Of a stretch of DNA of 64,000 nt, positions 1 to 9,449 are shown one piece after another. The notes beneath the pieces are model-generated. The model did not search any database and was not told the origin of the DNA. It saw only the letters and a list, made by a program, of their open reading frames with translations. Location of the stretch: NCBI GenBank assembly GCA_964528845.1, contig CAZGVE010000012.1, forward strand, positions 1-64,000, given 5' to 3'. Numbering within the stretch: position 1 is the stretch's first letter; each line of letters begins with the position of its first letter. The position numbers and the translations under genes are program-made. This stretch comes from FEN-1191 sp964528845. GTDB lineage: Bacteria; Pseudomonadota; Gammaproteobacteria; Steroidobacterales; Steroidobacteraceae.

Positions 1-897
1 CGGGACCGTCTGCTGCGCTACTCGAGTGCGGAACGCCCGCTCGCGCTGCAGCTCGGAGGCAGCGATCCGGCCCTGCTGGCCAGCGCGGCTCGGGCCGGGC
101 AGGAATGGGGTTACGACGAGATAAACTTGAACTGCGGCTGTCCGAGCGATCGCGTGCATTCGGGCGCGTTCGGCGCCTGCCTGATGCAGCGGCCGGAGCG
201 CGTCGCCGAATGTGTCGCGGCGATGCGAGCGGCGGTCGGCGTGCCGGTGACCGTCAAGATGCGAATCGGAGTCATTCACGCCCCTGGCGCGCGCGCGCAG
301 CTTGGGCAGTTCGGAGAGCCGGAGTACGCCGCGCTGCACGCATTCACCGCGGCGGCGGCCGCCGCCGGCTGCCGGCAATTCATCGTGCATGCGCGCCGGG
401 CGGTGCTTGGCGGATTCTCGCCCAAGGAGAATCGGGAAGTACCACCGCTGCGCTTCGATGTCGTGCAGCGGCTCAAGCAGGACTTCCCATGGCTCTGGCT
501 GGCCGTCAATGGCGGACTGCGGACCGCGGATCAGGCGACGCAGGCGCTGCAGTGGGCTGACGGCGTCATGCTCGGCCGCGAGGCCTATCACCGGCCCTAC
601 GTGCTCGGTGAGCTGCACGAGCGCATCTATCAGGACGGCTGGCACACGCCGGCACCGGCCGTGCTGGTGGAGCGGATGCAGGACTATGCCCTGCGCGAAG
701 TGGCCGCTGGTGAACCCCTGGGGGCGATTACGCGCCACATGCTGGGCCTGCTGAACGGGCAGCCTGGAGCGCGGCGTTACCGCCAGTGGCTGTCCGAGGG
801 CGCCCGTGAGAGTGGCCCTGCGTCCGGCACCGCGGTGACACCTGCGGCACGCGCCGCCGCGCTGCTGCGCGAGGCCCGTGCGCTGTGCGCTGCATAG
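1..897 (+). CDS. dusA: tRNA-dihydrouridine(20/20a) synthase DusA, 5'-truncated
   Basis: FMN-dependent enzyme that reduces uridines 20/20a in the tRNA D-loop with NADPH. The frame is open from base 1, so the start lies outside the window; 298 residues are visible against about 330-345 in the family, so roughly 35-45 N-terminal residues are missing. Seen: the DusA motif NLNCGCPSDRV followed by GACLM, whose Cys is the family's catalytic acid; VTVKMRIG; the HARRAVLGGFSPKENR loop; and NGGLRT of the FMN phosphate site. Stop TAG at 895-897. The DusA subtype rests on the CGCPSDRV form and the PKENR loop; another Dus paralogue is unlikely. Confidence 0.95.
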   Translation, partial: RDRLLRYSSAERPLALQLGGSDPALLASAARAGQEWGYDEINLNCGCPSDRVHSGAFGACLMQRPERVAECVAAMRAAVGVPVTVKMRIGVIHAPGARAQLGQFGEPEYAALHAFTAAAAAAGCRQFIVHARRAVLGGFSPKENREVPPLRFDVVQRLKQDFPWLWLAVNGGLRTADQATQALQWADGVMLGREAYHRPYVLGELHERIYQDGWHTPAPAVLVERMQDYALREVAAGEPLGAITRHMLGLLNGQPGARRYRQWLSEGARESGPASGTAVTPAARAAALLREARALCAA

Positions 898-916
898 CGG
901 CACGGGACCGACCGCG

Positions 917-922
917 TATAAT
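917..922 (+). promoter_or_regulatory. -10 box, probable promoter of the cyclase-FHA gene
   Basis: Consensus TATAAT 72 bases upstream of the ATG at 994, just past the dusA stop. I see no good -35 at 16-18 bases, so promoter strength is uncertain; the exact -10 match in GC-rich DNA is the only support. Confidence 0.4.
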
Positions 923-993
923 CCTTCCCTTGCATCCACTTACCCGGTCTTTCGCCAGTGCGCCATAGCTGTCTCCACTAAGATACGGAACGC

Positions 994-1899
994 ATGGGCA
1001 AAGACATCGAACTCGCGATCCTGTTCGCCGACGTCGTCGGTTCCACCCGCCTGTTCGAGGAGATGGGCGACCTGCGCGCGCGCGACATGATCTCCACCTG
1101 CATCGACGTGATGCGACAGGCGACCGAGCAGCACAATGGCACCGTGATCAAGACCATTGGCGATGAGGTCATGTCGAGCTTTCCGACCGCCGACGACGCG
1201 CTGAACGCTGCCGGCCAGATGCAGAAGCAGATCGTCGCCCATACCGAGCTGCGCGTGGAGGGCCAGCCGGTCGCGATCCGCATCGGCTGTCACTTCGGCC
1301 CGGTCATGCTCGAGAGCCGCGACATCTTCGGCGCGAGCGTGCACATGGCCAACCGAATGACCAGCCAGGCGAAGGCGGGGCAGATCATCACCACCGCTGC
1401 GACGGTCGAGCGGCTTTCGCCCGAATGGCGCGCCTCGGTGCGACAGATCGATATCGCGACGATCCGCGGTCAGGGCAGCGAGGTGGCGCTTTACGAGGTG
1501 CTGTGGCAGACCGAGGACGTGACCAGCATGCTGCCGGCCATCTCGATGCCCGCGCGCGATACGCGCCGGCCGCAGCGCCTGCGCCTGTCGGTGCTCGACC
1601 GCGAGGTGGTCGTCGACGAGCAGCGGACACAGGTCACGATCGGGCGCGCGGACGACAACGACGTCGTGATCCGCGGCAACCTGATCTCGAGGCTGCACGC
1701 GCGCATCGAGTTCGGACGCAACCGCTTCACGCTGACTGACCAGAGCACGAATGGCACGTTCGTGCAGGTCAACGGCCAGGAAGAAGCCTTCGTGCGGCGC
1801 GACAGCATACCGATCAAGGGCGAGGGGATGATCGGGCTCGGGCGCGTGCCGGAGCTCGATTCAGCATTGACGATCCGCTTCGTCTGCGAAGAAGGCTGA
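994..1899 (+). CDS. Class III adenylate/guanylate cyclase fused to a C-terminal FHA domain
   Basis: Predicted soluble nucleotide cyclase (301 aa) with a phosphothreonine-binding FHA module. Cyclase domain about residues 5-170: FADVVGST with metal Asp13, KTIGDEVM with Lys53 and metal Asp57, DIFGASVHMANRM with Asp110 and Arg121. FHA domain about 195-298: IGRADDNDVVI, SRLHARIEF and STNGTFV. His117 occupies the place where class III enzymes normally have the transition-state Asn (VNxAxR). Lys53/Asp110 resemble the adenine-selecting Lys/Asp pair, which favours cAMP, but the His substitution makes activity and product uncertain. Monocistronic; convergent with pckG. Confidence 0.85.
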   Translation: MGKDIELAILFADVVGSTRLFEEMGDLRARDMISTCIDVMRQATEQHNGTVIKTIGDEVMSSFPTADDALNAAGQMQKQIVAHTELRVEGQPVAIRIGCHFGPVMLESRDIFGASVHMANRMTSQAKAGQIITTAATVERLSPEWRASVRQIDIATIRGQGSEVALYEVLWQTEDVTSMLPAISMPARDTRRPQRLRLSVLDREVVVDEQRTQVTIGRADDNDVVIRGNLISRLHARIEFGRNRFTLTDQSTNGTFVQVNGQEEAFVRRDSIPIKGEGMIGLGRVPELDSALTIRFVCEEG

Positions 1900-1915
1900 A
1901 GCTGCGGGCCGCCTG

Positions 1916-3703
1916 CTAGCCCGTGGCAGTAGCGTCCAGCCGGCGCTCGATGTCGGCAACTTCACGCAGCAGCGTTTGTGGCAGGCGCGTGCCGTACTCA
2001 CCCAGATACTCGCGCAACTCCGCCATCTCCCGCTGCCATGCCTGCTTCGGGACGGCCGTCAGTTCATCGAGCGCCTCGAAGCTGATGTCCAGGCCCGCGG
2101 TGTTGAGGTCGCCGGCCTGGGGCAGGAAGCCGATCGGCGTATCGGCCGCCTGCGCACGGCCGGCGCAGCGATCCAGCATCCATGCGATCACACGCAGGTT
2201 GTCACCGAAGCCGGGCCACAGGAACTTGCCGGCGGCATTCTGGCGAAACCAGTTCACGTGGAAGATGCGCGGCGGGTGGCGCAGTTTCGCGCCGACCTCG
2301 AGCCAGTGTGACCAGTAATCGCCAAAGTTGTAGCCGCAGAAAGGCTTCATCGCCATCGGGTCGCGGCGCACGACCCCGACCGTGCCGGTTGCCGCGGCAG
2401 TAGTCTCGGACGCGACCGAAGCTCCCACCAGCACGCCGTGTGCCCAGTTGCGCGCTTCATAGACCAGGGGCGCGAGTGAGCGCCGGCGACCGCCGAAGAT
2501 CAGTGCAGAAAGGGGTACGCCACGCGGATCCTCGGCCGCCCTGCTGTAGGCCGGGTTGTGAGTGGCGGCGACCGTGAAACGGGAGTTCGGATGCGCCGCG
2601 GGCCCGTGCTTTGGGTCGTAGGGGCGGCCGAGCCAATCGGTCACCGGGGTGCCATCGGTGCGTCCTTCCCACCACGGTTCCCGGTCCGCCGTCAGCGCGA
2701 CGTTCGTATACAGCGTGTCGCTCTGGATCATCTCGTAGGCGTTGCGATTGGTCTTTGGGCTCGTGCCGGGCACCACACCGAAGTACCCAGACTCCGGGTT
2801 CATCGCCCACAGGCGGCCGTCTCGGCCGGGCTGCAGCCAGGCGATGTCATCGCCAATCGTATGCACCTTCCAGCCCGGCAGAGAATCCGGCGGGATCAGC
2901 ATTGCGAGATTGGTCTTGCCGCAGGCCGACGGAAAGGCCGCGGCCACGTAGTGGGTCTCGCCCTGCGGGTTGGTCAGGCCGACGATCAGCATGTGCTCGG
3001 CGAGCCAGCCCTCCTGCCGTGCCTGCCAGCTCGCGATCCGCAGCGCGTGGCACTTCTTGCCGAGCAGTGCATTGCCGCCGTATCCGGAGCCAATGCTCTG
3101 GATCGACAGGTCCTCGGGAAAGTGCATGATGAAGCGGCGGTCCGGATGCAGGTCGCCGGTCGAATGCAGGCCACGCACGAAGCTGCCCTCGGTCGCGATG
3201 CGCTCGAGGGCCGCGCGGCCCATGCGCGTCATGATCGCCATGTTCAGCACCACGTAGGCGCTGTCGGTGATCTCCACGCCGCAGCGCGCGTACGGGGAAT
3301 CGATCGGACCCATGCAATAGGGCACCACGTAGAGCGTGCGGCCCTGCATGCTGCCGCGGAACAGATCGCGCATCTTGGCGCGCGCCGCATCCGGGTCCAT
3401 CCACAGATTGTTCGGACCGGCGTCCTCTTTGGAACGCGTGCAGATGTAGGTCAGATGCTCGACGCGCGCGACGTCGCTGGGATCGGAGCGGTACAGATGG
3501 CAGGACGGAAAGCTGCGGGGATTGAGTTCGAGCAGCTCGCCACTTGCCGTGAGCTCACCGCGAATGCGTTGAAACTCGCGCTGCGAGCCATCGCACCAGT
3601 AGACACGATCCGGCCGGGTCAACTCCGCGACATCTGCCACCCAGTCCGCGACATTTCTGGAGATTTCGGACAGGGAGGCAAGCGTGTGCGGAGCGGTCGC
3701 CAT
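1916..3703 (-). CDS. pckG: Phosphoenolpyruvate carboxykinase (GTP)
   Basis: Converts oxaloacetate plus GTP to PEP, CO2 and GDP, the first committed step of gluconeogenesis; cytosolic, Mn-dependent. 595 aa, typical of the GTP class and longer than the ATP class (about 540). Seen: the GTP-class kinase-1 loop FPSACGKTNLAM with the hyper-reactive Cys261, kinase-2 DDIAW at 285-289, and HVNWFR near the C-terminus. ATG at 3703 has GAGGA about 9 bases upstream. It stands alone, convergent with the cyclase gene and divergent from yoaA. Enteric gammaproteobacteria use the unrelated ATP-dependent enzyme. Confidence 0.97.
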   Translation of the reverse strand: MATAPHTLASLSEISRNVADWVADVAELTRPDRVYWCDGSQREFQRIRGELTASGELLELNPRSFPSCHLYRSDPSDVARVEHLTYICTRSKEDAGPNNLWMDPDAARAKMRDLFRGSMQGRTLYVVPYCMGPIDSPYARCGVEITDSAYVVLNMAIMTRMGRAALERIATEGSFVRGLHSTGDLHPDRRFIMHFPEDLSIQSIGSGYGGNALLGKKCHALRIASWQARQEGWLAEHMLIVGLTNPQGETHYVAAAFPSACGKTNLAMLIPPDSLPGWKVHTIGDDIAWLQPGRDGRLWAMNPESGYFGVVPGTSPKTNRNAYEMIQSDTLYTNVALTADREPWWEGRTDGTPVTDWLGRPYDPKHGPAAHPNSRFTVAATHNPAYSRAAEDPRGVPLSALIFGGRRRSLAPLVYEARNWAHGVLVGASVASETTAAATGTVGVVRRDPMAMKPFCGYNFGDYWSHWLEVGAKLRHPPRIFHVNWFRQNAAGKFLWPGFGDNLRVIAWMLDRCAGRAQAADTPIGFLPQAGDLNTAGLDISFEALDELTAVPKQAWQREMAELREYLGEYGTRLPQTLLREVADIERRLDATATG

Positions 3704-3818
3704 GACAAATCCTCAAGTAGACTAACTAAGGCCGCTGCTCGAAATGGTTCGGAAAGTATACTGCTGCGCCTGCAGCTTGAGGGAATTTTGCGCACCGCAG
3801 TGTCGTCCGTGACGTAAT

Positions 3819-5777
3819 ATGTCGGAGCTGGCGGCCATTCTCGCTGCCGACGGCCCGCTCGCGCGGGCAGTGCCGGGTTATCGCGCCCGGCCGGTGCAGC
3901 TGCAGATGGCCGAGCGCGTCGAGGCGGCGCTCGCGCAGCGCGCAGTGCTGCTGGTTGAGGCCGGTACCGGTACCGGCAAGACCTTTGCCTACCTGGTGCC
4001 GGCATTGCGCAGCGGCCGGCGCATCCTGATCTCCACCGGTACGCGGACACTGCAGGACCAGCTGTTCCATCGCGACCTGCCGCTGCTGGCCGGTGCGCTG
4101 GGGCGGCCCGCACGCGTGACGCTGCTGAAGGGCCGATCCAACTATCTGTGTCGCGAGCGGCTGTCGGCCACGACGCTGCAACCGGCATTGTTCGGCGCCG
4201 CCGGCGACGGCCTGCACGCACGTATCGTCGAATGGTCACTGGTCACGCGCACCGGCGATCTGGCCGAACTGCCCGAACTCCCCGATACCCACCCGCTGCA
4301 TCCACAGATCACCTCGACGCGGGAGAACTGCCTCGGTCAGCGCTGTGCGCAGCATGCACAGTGCCACGTGTTCCAGGCCCGGCGCGCGGCGCTCGAGGCG
4401 GATATCGTCGTCGTCAATCACCACCTGCTGCTGGCCGATCTCGCACTCAAGGAGGACGGCTTCGCGGAACTGCTGCCAAGCGTCGATGCGGTGATACTCG
4501 ATGAAGCGCATCAGCTGCCGGACCTGGCCAGTGAATTCTTCGGACACGTGCTCTCGGGGCGCCAGGTCGAGCTGCTGCTCGCAGATCTGCGCTCGGAGCT
4601 GCCCGCGGACCGCTCGGCCGCAGGGCTGCAGGCGCTCGCGGCGCTCGAGCAGGCATTGGCGGCGGCGCGGGCCGCGTTCGGCACCGGCACCGAACGGCAC
4701 CTGGCTTGGCGCGATCTCGACAGCCGAGCGCATCGTGCGCTGGCCGAGCTCGAACGTGCGTTGTGCAGCTGCGCCCAGCTGCCGGAGCAGGCCGCGGACC
4801 CTTCGCCGGCACTCGAGTCCTGCGCGCTGCGCGCGCAGCGGCTGCGCGAGACGCTCGCGGTACTCGAGGCGGCTCCGGGCGCCGAAGCCCCGGCCGGTGC
4901 CCGCACTGTCTCGAGCGGCGCACGCGGCTTCGTACTGAGATTCCTGCCCTACGACATCGCGCCCCGGTTTCGCGCGCTGCTCGGCAGCGGCCAGAGCGCG
5001 TGGATCTTCACCTCTGCCACGCTCGCAGTCGGGGAGGATTTCAGCCACTTTGCGACCCGCCTCGGCCTCGAAGCGGCGGCCACCGCGCGCTTCGAGAGCC
5101 CGTTCGACTACCCGCGCCAGGGATTGCTGTACCTGCCGCGTGGAATGCCCGGGCCGACCGAGGCGGCCTATGGCGAGGCCGTGAACGCCTGCGCACGAGC
5201 GCTGCTCGAAGCGGCGGGGGGCGGCGCATTCCTGCTGTTCACCAGTCATCGCGCGCTGCGCGCCGCGGCCCAATCACTCGAACGCTCCCCGCCGGACGCG
5301 GGGCCGCTGCTGGTGCAGGGCAGGGCGCCGCGCGAACAGCTGCTGCGGCGCTTTCGCGCGAGTGGCAGCGCGGTCCTGCTCGGGACCGCGAGTTTCTGGG
5401 AAGGAGTCGACGTGCAAGGACCCGCGCTGCGCCTGGTCATCATCGACCGCCTGCCGTTTGCGTCCCCGGAGGATCCGGTGGTGCGCTCCCGCATCGAGTT
5501 TCTGCAGGCACAGGGCGGCAATCCATTCATGGACTACCAGTTGCCCGAGGCGGTGCTCGCGCTCAAGCAGGGCGTCGGTCGTCTGATCCGTAGTGAATCC
5601 GATGAAGGAGTGGTCGCGATCTGCGATCCGAGGCTCACCGAGCGCAGCTACGGACGCCTGTTCCGCGCGAGCCTGCCACCGATGGCCGTCACGCACGAAC
5701 TGCCCGCCGTGCTCGCGCGGCTGCGCGCGCTGCGCGCCGCGCCGCCCCTGGACGGGCGACGATCGCTGCCCGCATGA
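3819..5777 (+). CDS. yoaA: DinG/XPD-family 5'-3' DNA helicase YoaA
   Basis: ATP-dependent DNA helicase of the iron-sulfur XPD/DinG superfamily, 652 aa. Seen: Walker A EAGTGTGKT at 47-55, DEAH box 228-231, and four cysteines (111, 171, 176, 182) between motifs Ia and II placed to bind one [4Fe-4S] cluster. C-terminal helicase motifs include GTASFWEGVDVQG and QGVGRLIR. In E. coli YoaA works with HolC (Pol III chi) at damaged forks; that role here is by homology. Length and the absence of a long DinG-type N-terminal domain favour YoaA over DinG. Its stop overlaps the tsaB start (ATGA), implying translational coupling. Confidence 0.9.
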   Translation: MSELAAILAADGPLARAVPGYRARPVQLQMAERVEAALAQRAVLLVEAGTGTGKTFAYLVPALRSGRRILISTGTRTLQDQLFHRDLPLLAGALGRPARVTLLKGRSNYLCRERLSATTLQPALFGAAGDGLHARIVEWSLVTRTGDLAELPELPDTHPLHPQITSTRENCLGQRCAQHAQCHVFQARRAALEADIVVVNHHLLLADLALKEDGFAELLPSVDAVILDEAHQLPDLASEFFGHVLSGRQVELLLADLRSELPADRSAAGLQALAALEQALAAARAAFGTGTERHLAWRDLDSRAHRALAELERALCSCAQLPEQAADPSPALESCALRAQRLRETLAVLEAAPGAEAPAGARTVSSGARGFVLRFLPYDIAPRFRALLGSGQSAWIFTSATLAVGEDFSHFATRLGLEAAATARFESPFDYPRQGLLYLPRGMPGPTEAAYGEAVNACARALLEAAGGGAFLLFTSHRALRAAAQSLERSPPDAGPLLVQGRAPREQLLRRFRASGSAVLLGTASFWEGVDVQGPALRLVIIDRLPFASPEDPVVRSRIEFLQAQGGNPFMDYQLPEAVLALKQGVGRLIRSESDEGVVAICDPRLTERSYGRLFRASLPPMAVTHELPAVLARLRALRAAPPLDGRRSLPA

Positions 5778-6463
5778 AGCTGCTGGCGCTCGATACAGCC
5801 ACCGAACAGTGTTCGGCCGCGCTGTGGCACGACGGGGTGGTGCAGGTCCGCGAGGCGCCACGGGGCGGTGCCGCCAGCGAGCAGATCCTGTGCCTGATCG
5901 GGGAGCTGCTGGCCGAGTCCGGTGCCGCGCTTGGCTCGCTGGACGCGATCGCCTTCGGGCGAGGCCCAGGCGCATTCACCGGCGTGCGGCTCGCCACCGG
6001 CGTCGCACAGGGCCTCGCGTTCGCCGCGGGTCTGCCGGTGCTCCCCGTCTCGGACCTCGGCGCGCTCGCGCTGCAGGCGTTCCGGCGCGACGGCGCGCCT
6101 CCGCGCGCGCTCATTTGCCAGGATGCACGGATGGGGGAGGTCTACTGGGCAAGCTTCGCCTGCTCAGGCGCGATCCCCGCACTGGTTGGGCGCGAGGCGG
6201 TCGGCGCGCCGTCGTCGGTCAGCCTGCCGGTACCCTGGCAGGGCGAGCGCTGGTGCGGCGCAGGCTCGGGCTTCCAGGCCCATATGGCGCTTGGGGCGCT
6301 TCCCGGCAGCGATCCAGGGCAGATATGGCCGTCGCTGCGACCGCACGCGCGCGAGATCGCCGCCATTGCCGCCGCCCTGGGGCTCGCCCACGCGGTTCCC
6401 GCGGAGCAGGCACTGCCGGTCTACCTGCGAGACGAAGTTGCAGCCGTATCGTCACGAAACTGA
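5774..6463 (+). CDS. tsaB: tRNA threonylcarbamoyladenosine biosynthesis protein TsaB
   Basis: Non-catalytic partner of TsaD and TsaE in making t6A at A37 of ANN-decoding tRNAs. 229 aa, normal length. Seen: the ASKHA-fold N-terminal strand LALDTAT, and the signature GRGPGAFTGVRLATGVAQGLA around residues 60-80. The start overlaps the yoaA stop by four bases, as in other gammaproteobacteria where yoaA and tsaB adjoin. TsaB lacks the metal-binding His residues of TsaD, consistent with what is seen here. Confidence 0.95.
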   Translation: MKLLALDTATEQCSAALWHDGVVQVREAPRGGAASEQILCLIGELLAESGAALGSLDAIAFGRGPGAFTGVRLATGVAQGLAFAAGLPVLPVSDLGALALQAFRRDGAPPRALICQDARMGEVYWASFACSGAIPALVGREAVGAPSSVSLPVPWQGERWCGAGSGFQAHMALGALPGSDPGQIWPSLRPHAREIAAIAAALGLAHAVPAEQALPVYLRDEVAAVSSRN

Positions 6464-6477
6464 CAGAATCGTGACTG
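6460..6477 (-). promoter_or_regulatory. Weak PhoB-box-like sequence at the tsaB/phoB junction
   Basis: Read on the minus strand this is CAGTCACGATTCTGTCAG, 13 of 18 matches to the Pho box (two CTGTCAT-type heptamers 11 bases apart with an AT-rich spacer). A third degenerate heptamer continues at 6449-6455. It lies 57 bases before the phoB ATG but points away from phoB, and the plus-strand reading matches only 10 of 18. PhoB usually autoregulates, so it is worth recording, but orientation weakens it. Confidence 0.3.
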
Positions 6478-6533
6478 GCGTCATAACAATGCAACAGTGG
6501 GCCTCTAAGGTGCCCGCGCAGGTTCGCAAGAAT

Positions 6534-7232
6534 ATGACTTCCAAGCAGATTTTAATCGTCGAGGACGAGCGCGCCATTCGCGAGATGATCGCGTTCGGGC
6601 TCAAGAGGGCCGGCTTCGAGGTGCGCGAAGCGGAGGATTGCCGCGCCGCTCGTGCCGCGCTGGCGGACCGGCGCCCGGACCTGATCCTGATCGACTGGAT
6701 GCTACCGGATACGAGCGGCCTGGAGCTCACCCGCTCGCTCAAGCGCGAACGCGAGACGCGGGACCTGCCCGTCATCATGCTGACCGCGCGGGCCGAGGAG
6801 GCGGACAAGGTTGCCGGGCTCGACGGAGGTGCCGACGACTACATGATCAAGCCGTTTTCGCCGCGCGAGCTGGTCGCACGGGTCAATGCGGTGCTGCGGC
6901 GCAGCGGCGCTCAGGATGAGACCGAGGTCATCAGGTTTGACGACCTCAGCCTCGATCGAGCCGGCCATCGGGTAATGATCGGCGAGCGCACGGTCACGCT
7001 CGGTCCGACGGAATACCGCCTGCTCGAGTTCTTCATGACCCATCCTGAGCGGGTGTACAGCCGCGAGCAGCTGCTCGACCGGGTCTGGGGCGGGAACGTC
7101 TATGTGGAGGAGCGCACCATCGACGTGCACATCCGGCGCCTGCGCAAGGCGCTAGAGGAGTTCGGATACGACCGCCTGGTGCAGACGGTGCGTGGTGCGG
7201 GTTACCGCTTCTCCGCGCGGCCAGAAGCCTGA
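6534..7232 (+). CDS. phoB: Phosphate regulon response regulator PhoB
   Basis: OmpR-family transcription factor (232 aa) phosphorylated by PhoR under phosphate limitation; binds Pho boxes. Receiver domain: acidic pocket Glu10/Asp11, phosphoacceptor Asp54, Thr84 and Lys106 (KPFSP). C-terminal winged helix about 130-230 with LGPTEYRLLEFFM, the recognition segment EERTIDVHIRRLRKAL and TVRGAGYRF. The ATG at 6534 gives the PhoB start at family length; the frame stays open far upstream inside tsaB, but that part is not PhoB-like. Followed after 41 bases by phoR. Confidence 0.96.
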   Translation: MTSKQILIVEDERAIREMIAFGLKRAGFEVREAEDCRAARAALADRRPDLILIDWMLPDTSGLELTRSLKRERETRDLPVIMLTARAEEADKVAGLDGGADDYMIKPFSPRELVARVNAVLRRSGAQDETEVIRFDDLSLDRAGHRVMIGERTVTLGPTEYRLLEFFMTHPERVYSREQLLDRVWGGNVYVEERTIDVHIRRLRKALEEFGYDRLVQTVRGAGYRFSARPEA

Positions 7233-7273
7233 GGACGCCGGCCCGCCCGGGCCGCGCCGCTGACGCTGCGTCG

Positions 7274-8569
7274 ATGAACTCACGGGCCTGGCTGTACCTC
7301 GCAGTCCGACTGTCGCTGGCAGCACTGTTCGGGCTGCTCGCGATGCTGATCTTCGGCCGGTCCTGGGCCGCCTTCGCGCTGGCCGTGCTCGCCCTGCTCG
7401 GGCTCCAGCTGCTGAATCTGCAGCGGGTGCTGCGCTGGCTCAAGACCGACCAGGCGGAACTTGCGCCCGACCTGCCGGGCCCATGGGGCGATCTGGTCGC
7501 GCGCATCGTGCGGCTGTACCGGCGCAAGCAGTTCCACAAGCTGCGGCTGCTGCGGCTGCTGCGCGAGCTGCGCCGCTCGACTGCGGCGATGCCCGATGGC
7601 GTGGTGGTGCTCAATCCCCAGGCCGAAATTCTCTGGTTCAATCGCACCGCGGCGCGCCTGCTCGGACTGCGCGGCAAGAGCGATGTAGGCCTGCGCATCG
7701 AGAACCTGCTGCGTGCCCCGGAGTTCCTGCGCTATCTGCGTCAGGGCCAGTACGCGCTGCCAGTGGTGCTGCACTCCGCGGTCGGCGGCGATTGCTACCT
7801 GTCGCTGCAGATCGTGCCCTACGGCGCCGGGCAGCTGCTGGTGCTGGTGCGCGACGTTACGCGCGAGGCGCGTCTGGAGGGCATGCGCAAGGACTTCGTG
7901 GCCAACGCCTCGCACGAGCTGCGCTCGCCGCTGACCGTGCTGTCGGGCTACCTCGAGACCCTGGCCCACGAGCCGGGCATCGACCCGTCGCTGCAGGGGC
8001 CGCTGCAGGAAATGCGGCGCCAGGCCCAGCGCATGACGCGGATCGTGCAGGACCTGCTCGAGCTCTCGCGACTGGAATCCTCCGATGTGTCGGCGCCGTC
8101 ACAGCCGATAGACGTCGCCTCGCTGATGGCGCAGCTGCGGCAGGACGTACTGGCGCGCCCGGTTCACCCTGCGACGGTGCAGATCCAGGCCGAGTCGGCC
8201 ACACGGCTGCTCGGCGAGGAAGTGCAGATCCATTCGGCGTTCGCGAACCTGGTGGACAACGCGGCCAAGTACACGCCGGTCGGCGGCTCGGTGCAGATAC
8301 GCTGGTGGACCGATGCGCAGGGGGGGCATTTTTCGGTCGCCGACACGGGCATCGGCATCGCGCCGGAACACTTACCGCGGCTGACCGAACGGTTCTACCG
8401 GGTCGATGCCGGGCGCAGCCGCGCGACCGGCGGATCCGGACTCGGCCTCGCGATCGTCAAGCACGTGCTGCAGCGGCATGGCGGTCAGCTGTCGATCGAG
8501 AGTGAGGAGGGACGCGGCAGCAGCTTCACCTGCCATTTCCCGCCCGAGCGGCTGCAGCAGGCAGCCTGA
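7274..8569 (+). CDS. phoR: Phosphate regulon sensor histidine kinase PhoR
   Basis: Inner-membrane kinase/phosphatase for PhoB, 431 aa as in E. coli. Two short hydrophobic segments at about 8-26 and 30-48 with no large periplasmic loop, as expected for PhoR, which senses through PstSCAB and PhoU. A PAS domain spans roughly 100-200. HisKA motif NASHELRSPL with His214; N box Asn329 (NLVDNAAKYT), G1 DTGIG at 357-361, G2 GGSGLGLAI at 386-394. In tandem with phoB and followed by phoU. Confidence 0.96.
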   Translation: MNSRAWLYLAVRLSLAALFGLLAMLIFGRSWAAFALAVLALLGLQLLNLQRVLRWLKTDQAELAPDLPGPWGDLVARIVRLYRRKQFHKLRLLRLLRELRRSTAAMPDGVVVLNPQAEILWFNRTAARLLGLRGKSDVGLRIENLLRAPEFLRYLRQGQYALPVVLHSAVGGDCYLSLQIVPYGAGQLLVLVRDVTREARLEGMRKDFVANASHELRSPLTVLSGYLETLAHEPGIDPSLQGPLQEMRRQAQRMTRIVQDLLELSRLESSDVSAPSQPIDVASLMAQLRQDVLARPVHPATVQIQAESATRLLGEEVQIHSAFANLVDNAAKYTPVGGSVQIRWWTDAQGGHFSVADTGIGIAPEHLPRLTERFYRVDAGRSRATGGSGLGLAIVKHVLQRHGGQLSIESEEGRGSSFTCHFPPERLQQAA

Positions 8570-8704
8570 ACGCGATGGCCGCAGATTTTTTTTGCGCGGC
8601 TGTGACGGCGCTCCGCTTAGGTGCCGGCCCATGCGCTATATTCATCGCCGAGCGGCGCACGCCCGGGACGCCGTAGGCCAGAGGCATCCGACCGAAGACA
8701 TCCG

Positions 8705-9436
8705 ATGGAAGCTGCCGATCTCACCCACCATACCTCGAGGCGCTACAACGAAGAGCTCGAGCGCGTTCGCTCCAAGGTGCTCGCGATGGGCGGCTTCGTC
8801 GAGGAGCAGCTGGTGCGCAGCCTCACCGCGCTGGTCGAGGGCGACAGCGAACTCGGCCGGGCGGTTGCAATGTCCGACATCCAGGTCAACGGGATGGAAG
8901 TCGCGATCGACGAGGAGTGCAGCCGGATCCTCGCCACCCGCTCACCGGCGGCCGGCGACCTGCGCATGATCGTCGCGACCATCAAGGCGATCACTGACAT
9001 CGAGCGCATCGGCGATGAGTGCGAGAAGATCGGCCAGATCGCCGCGCGGCTCGCGACCGTCGAACGCCCGACCAACCGCTACCGCGAGGTCAAGCACCTC
9101 GGGCGCATCGTCCAGGCTCTGGTGCACGATGCGCTCGATGCGTTCGCGCGGCTGGACGCCGGCGCGGCGCTCGCGACCTGCCGCCGGGATCGCATCGTCG
9201 ATGAAGAGTACGAATCCATCCAGCGCCAGTGCATCACGTTCATGATGGAAGACACGCGCACGATCCGCCGCGCGCTGGACGTGATGTGGGTGGTGCGCTC
9301 GCTCGAGCGCATCGGCGATCATGCCAAGAACATCTGCGAGTACGTGATCTACATGGTGCATGGCAAGGACGTGCGCCATACCTCGCTCGACTACATCGAG
9401 CGCGAGCTCGCGCTCACTCCGGACAACGCACGCTGA
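8705..9436 (+). CDS. phoU: Phosphate transport regulator PhoU, copy 1
   Basis: Negative regulator linking the Pst transporter to PhoR; peripheral, metal-binding helical-bundle protein. 243 aa with the two PhoU repeats, each ending in its metal motif: ERIGDECEK in the first and ERIGDHAKN in the second. The chosen ATG at 8705 gives MEAADLTHH, which aligns with the start of the second PhoU at 11113; an upstream ATG at 8621 would add 28 non-conserved residues. 135 bases separate it from phoR, so it may have its own signal. Clearly paralogous to the gene at 11113. Confidence 0.95.
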   Translation: MEAADLTHHTSRRYNEELERVRSKVLAMGGFVEEQLVRSLTALVEGDSELGRAVAMSDIQVNGMEVAIDEECSRILATRSPAAGDLRMIVATIKAITDIERIGDECEKIGQIAARLATVERPTNRYREVKHLGRIVQALVHDALDAFARLDAGAALATCRRDRIVDEEYESIQRQCITFMMEDTRTIRRALDVMWVVRSLERIGDHAKNICEYVIYMVHGKDVRHTSLDYIERELALTPDNAR

Positions 9437-9449
9437 GCGGACGGGCCCG

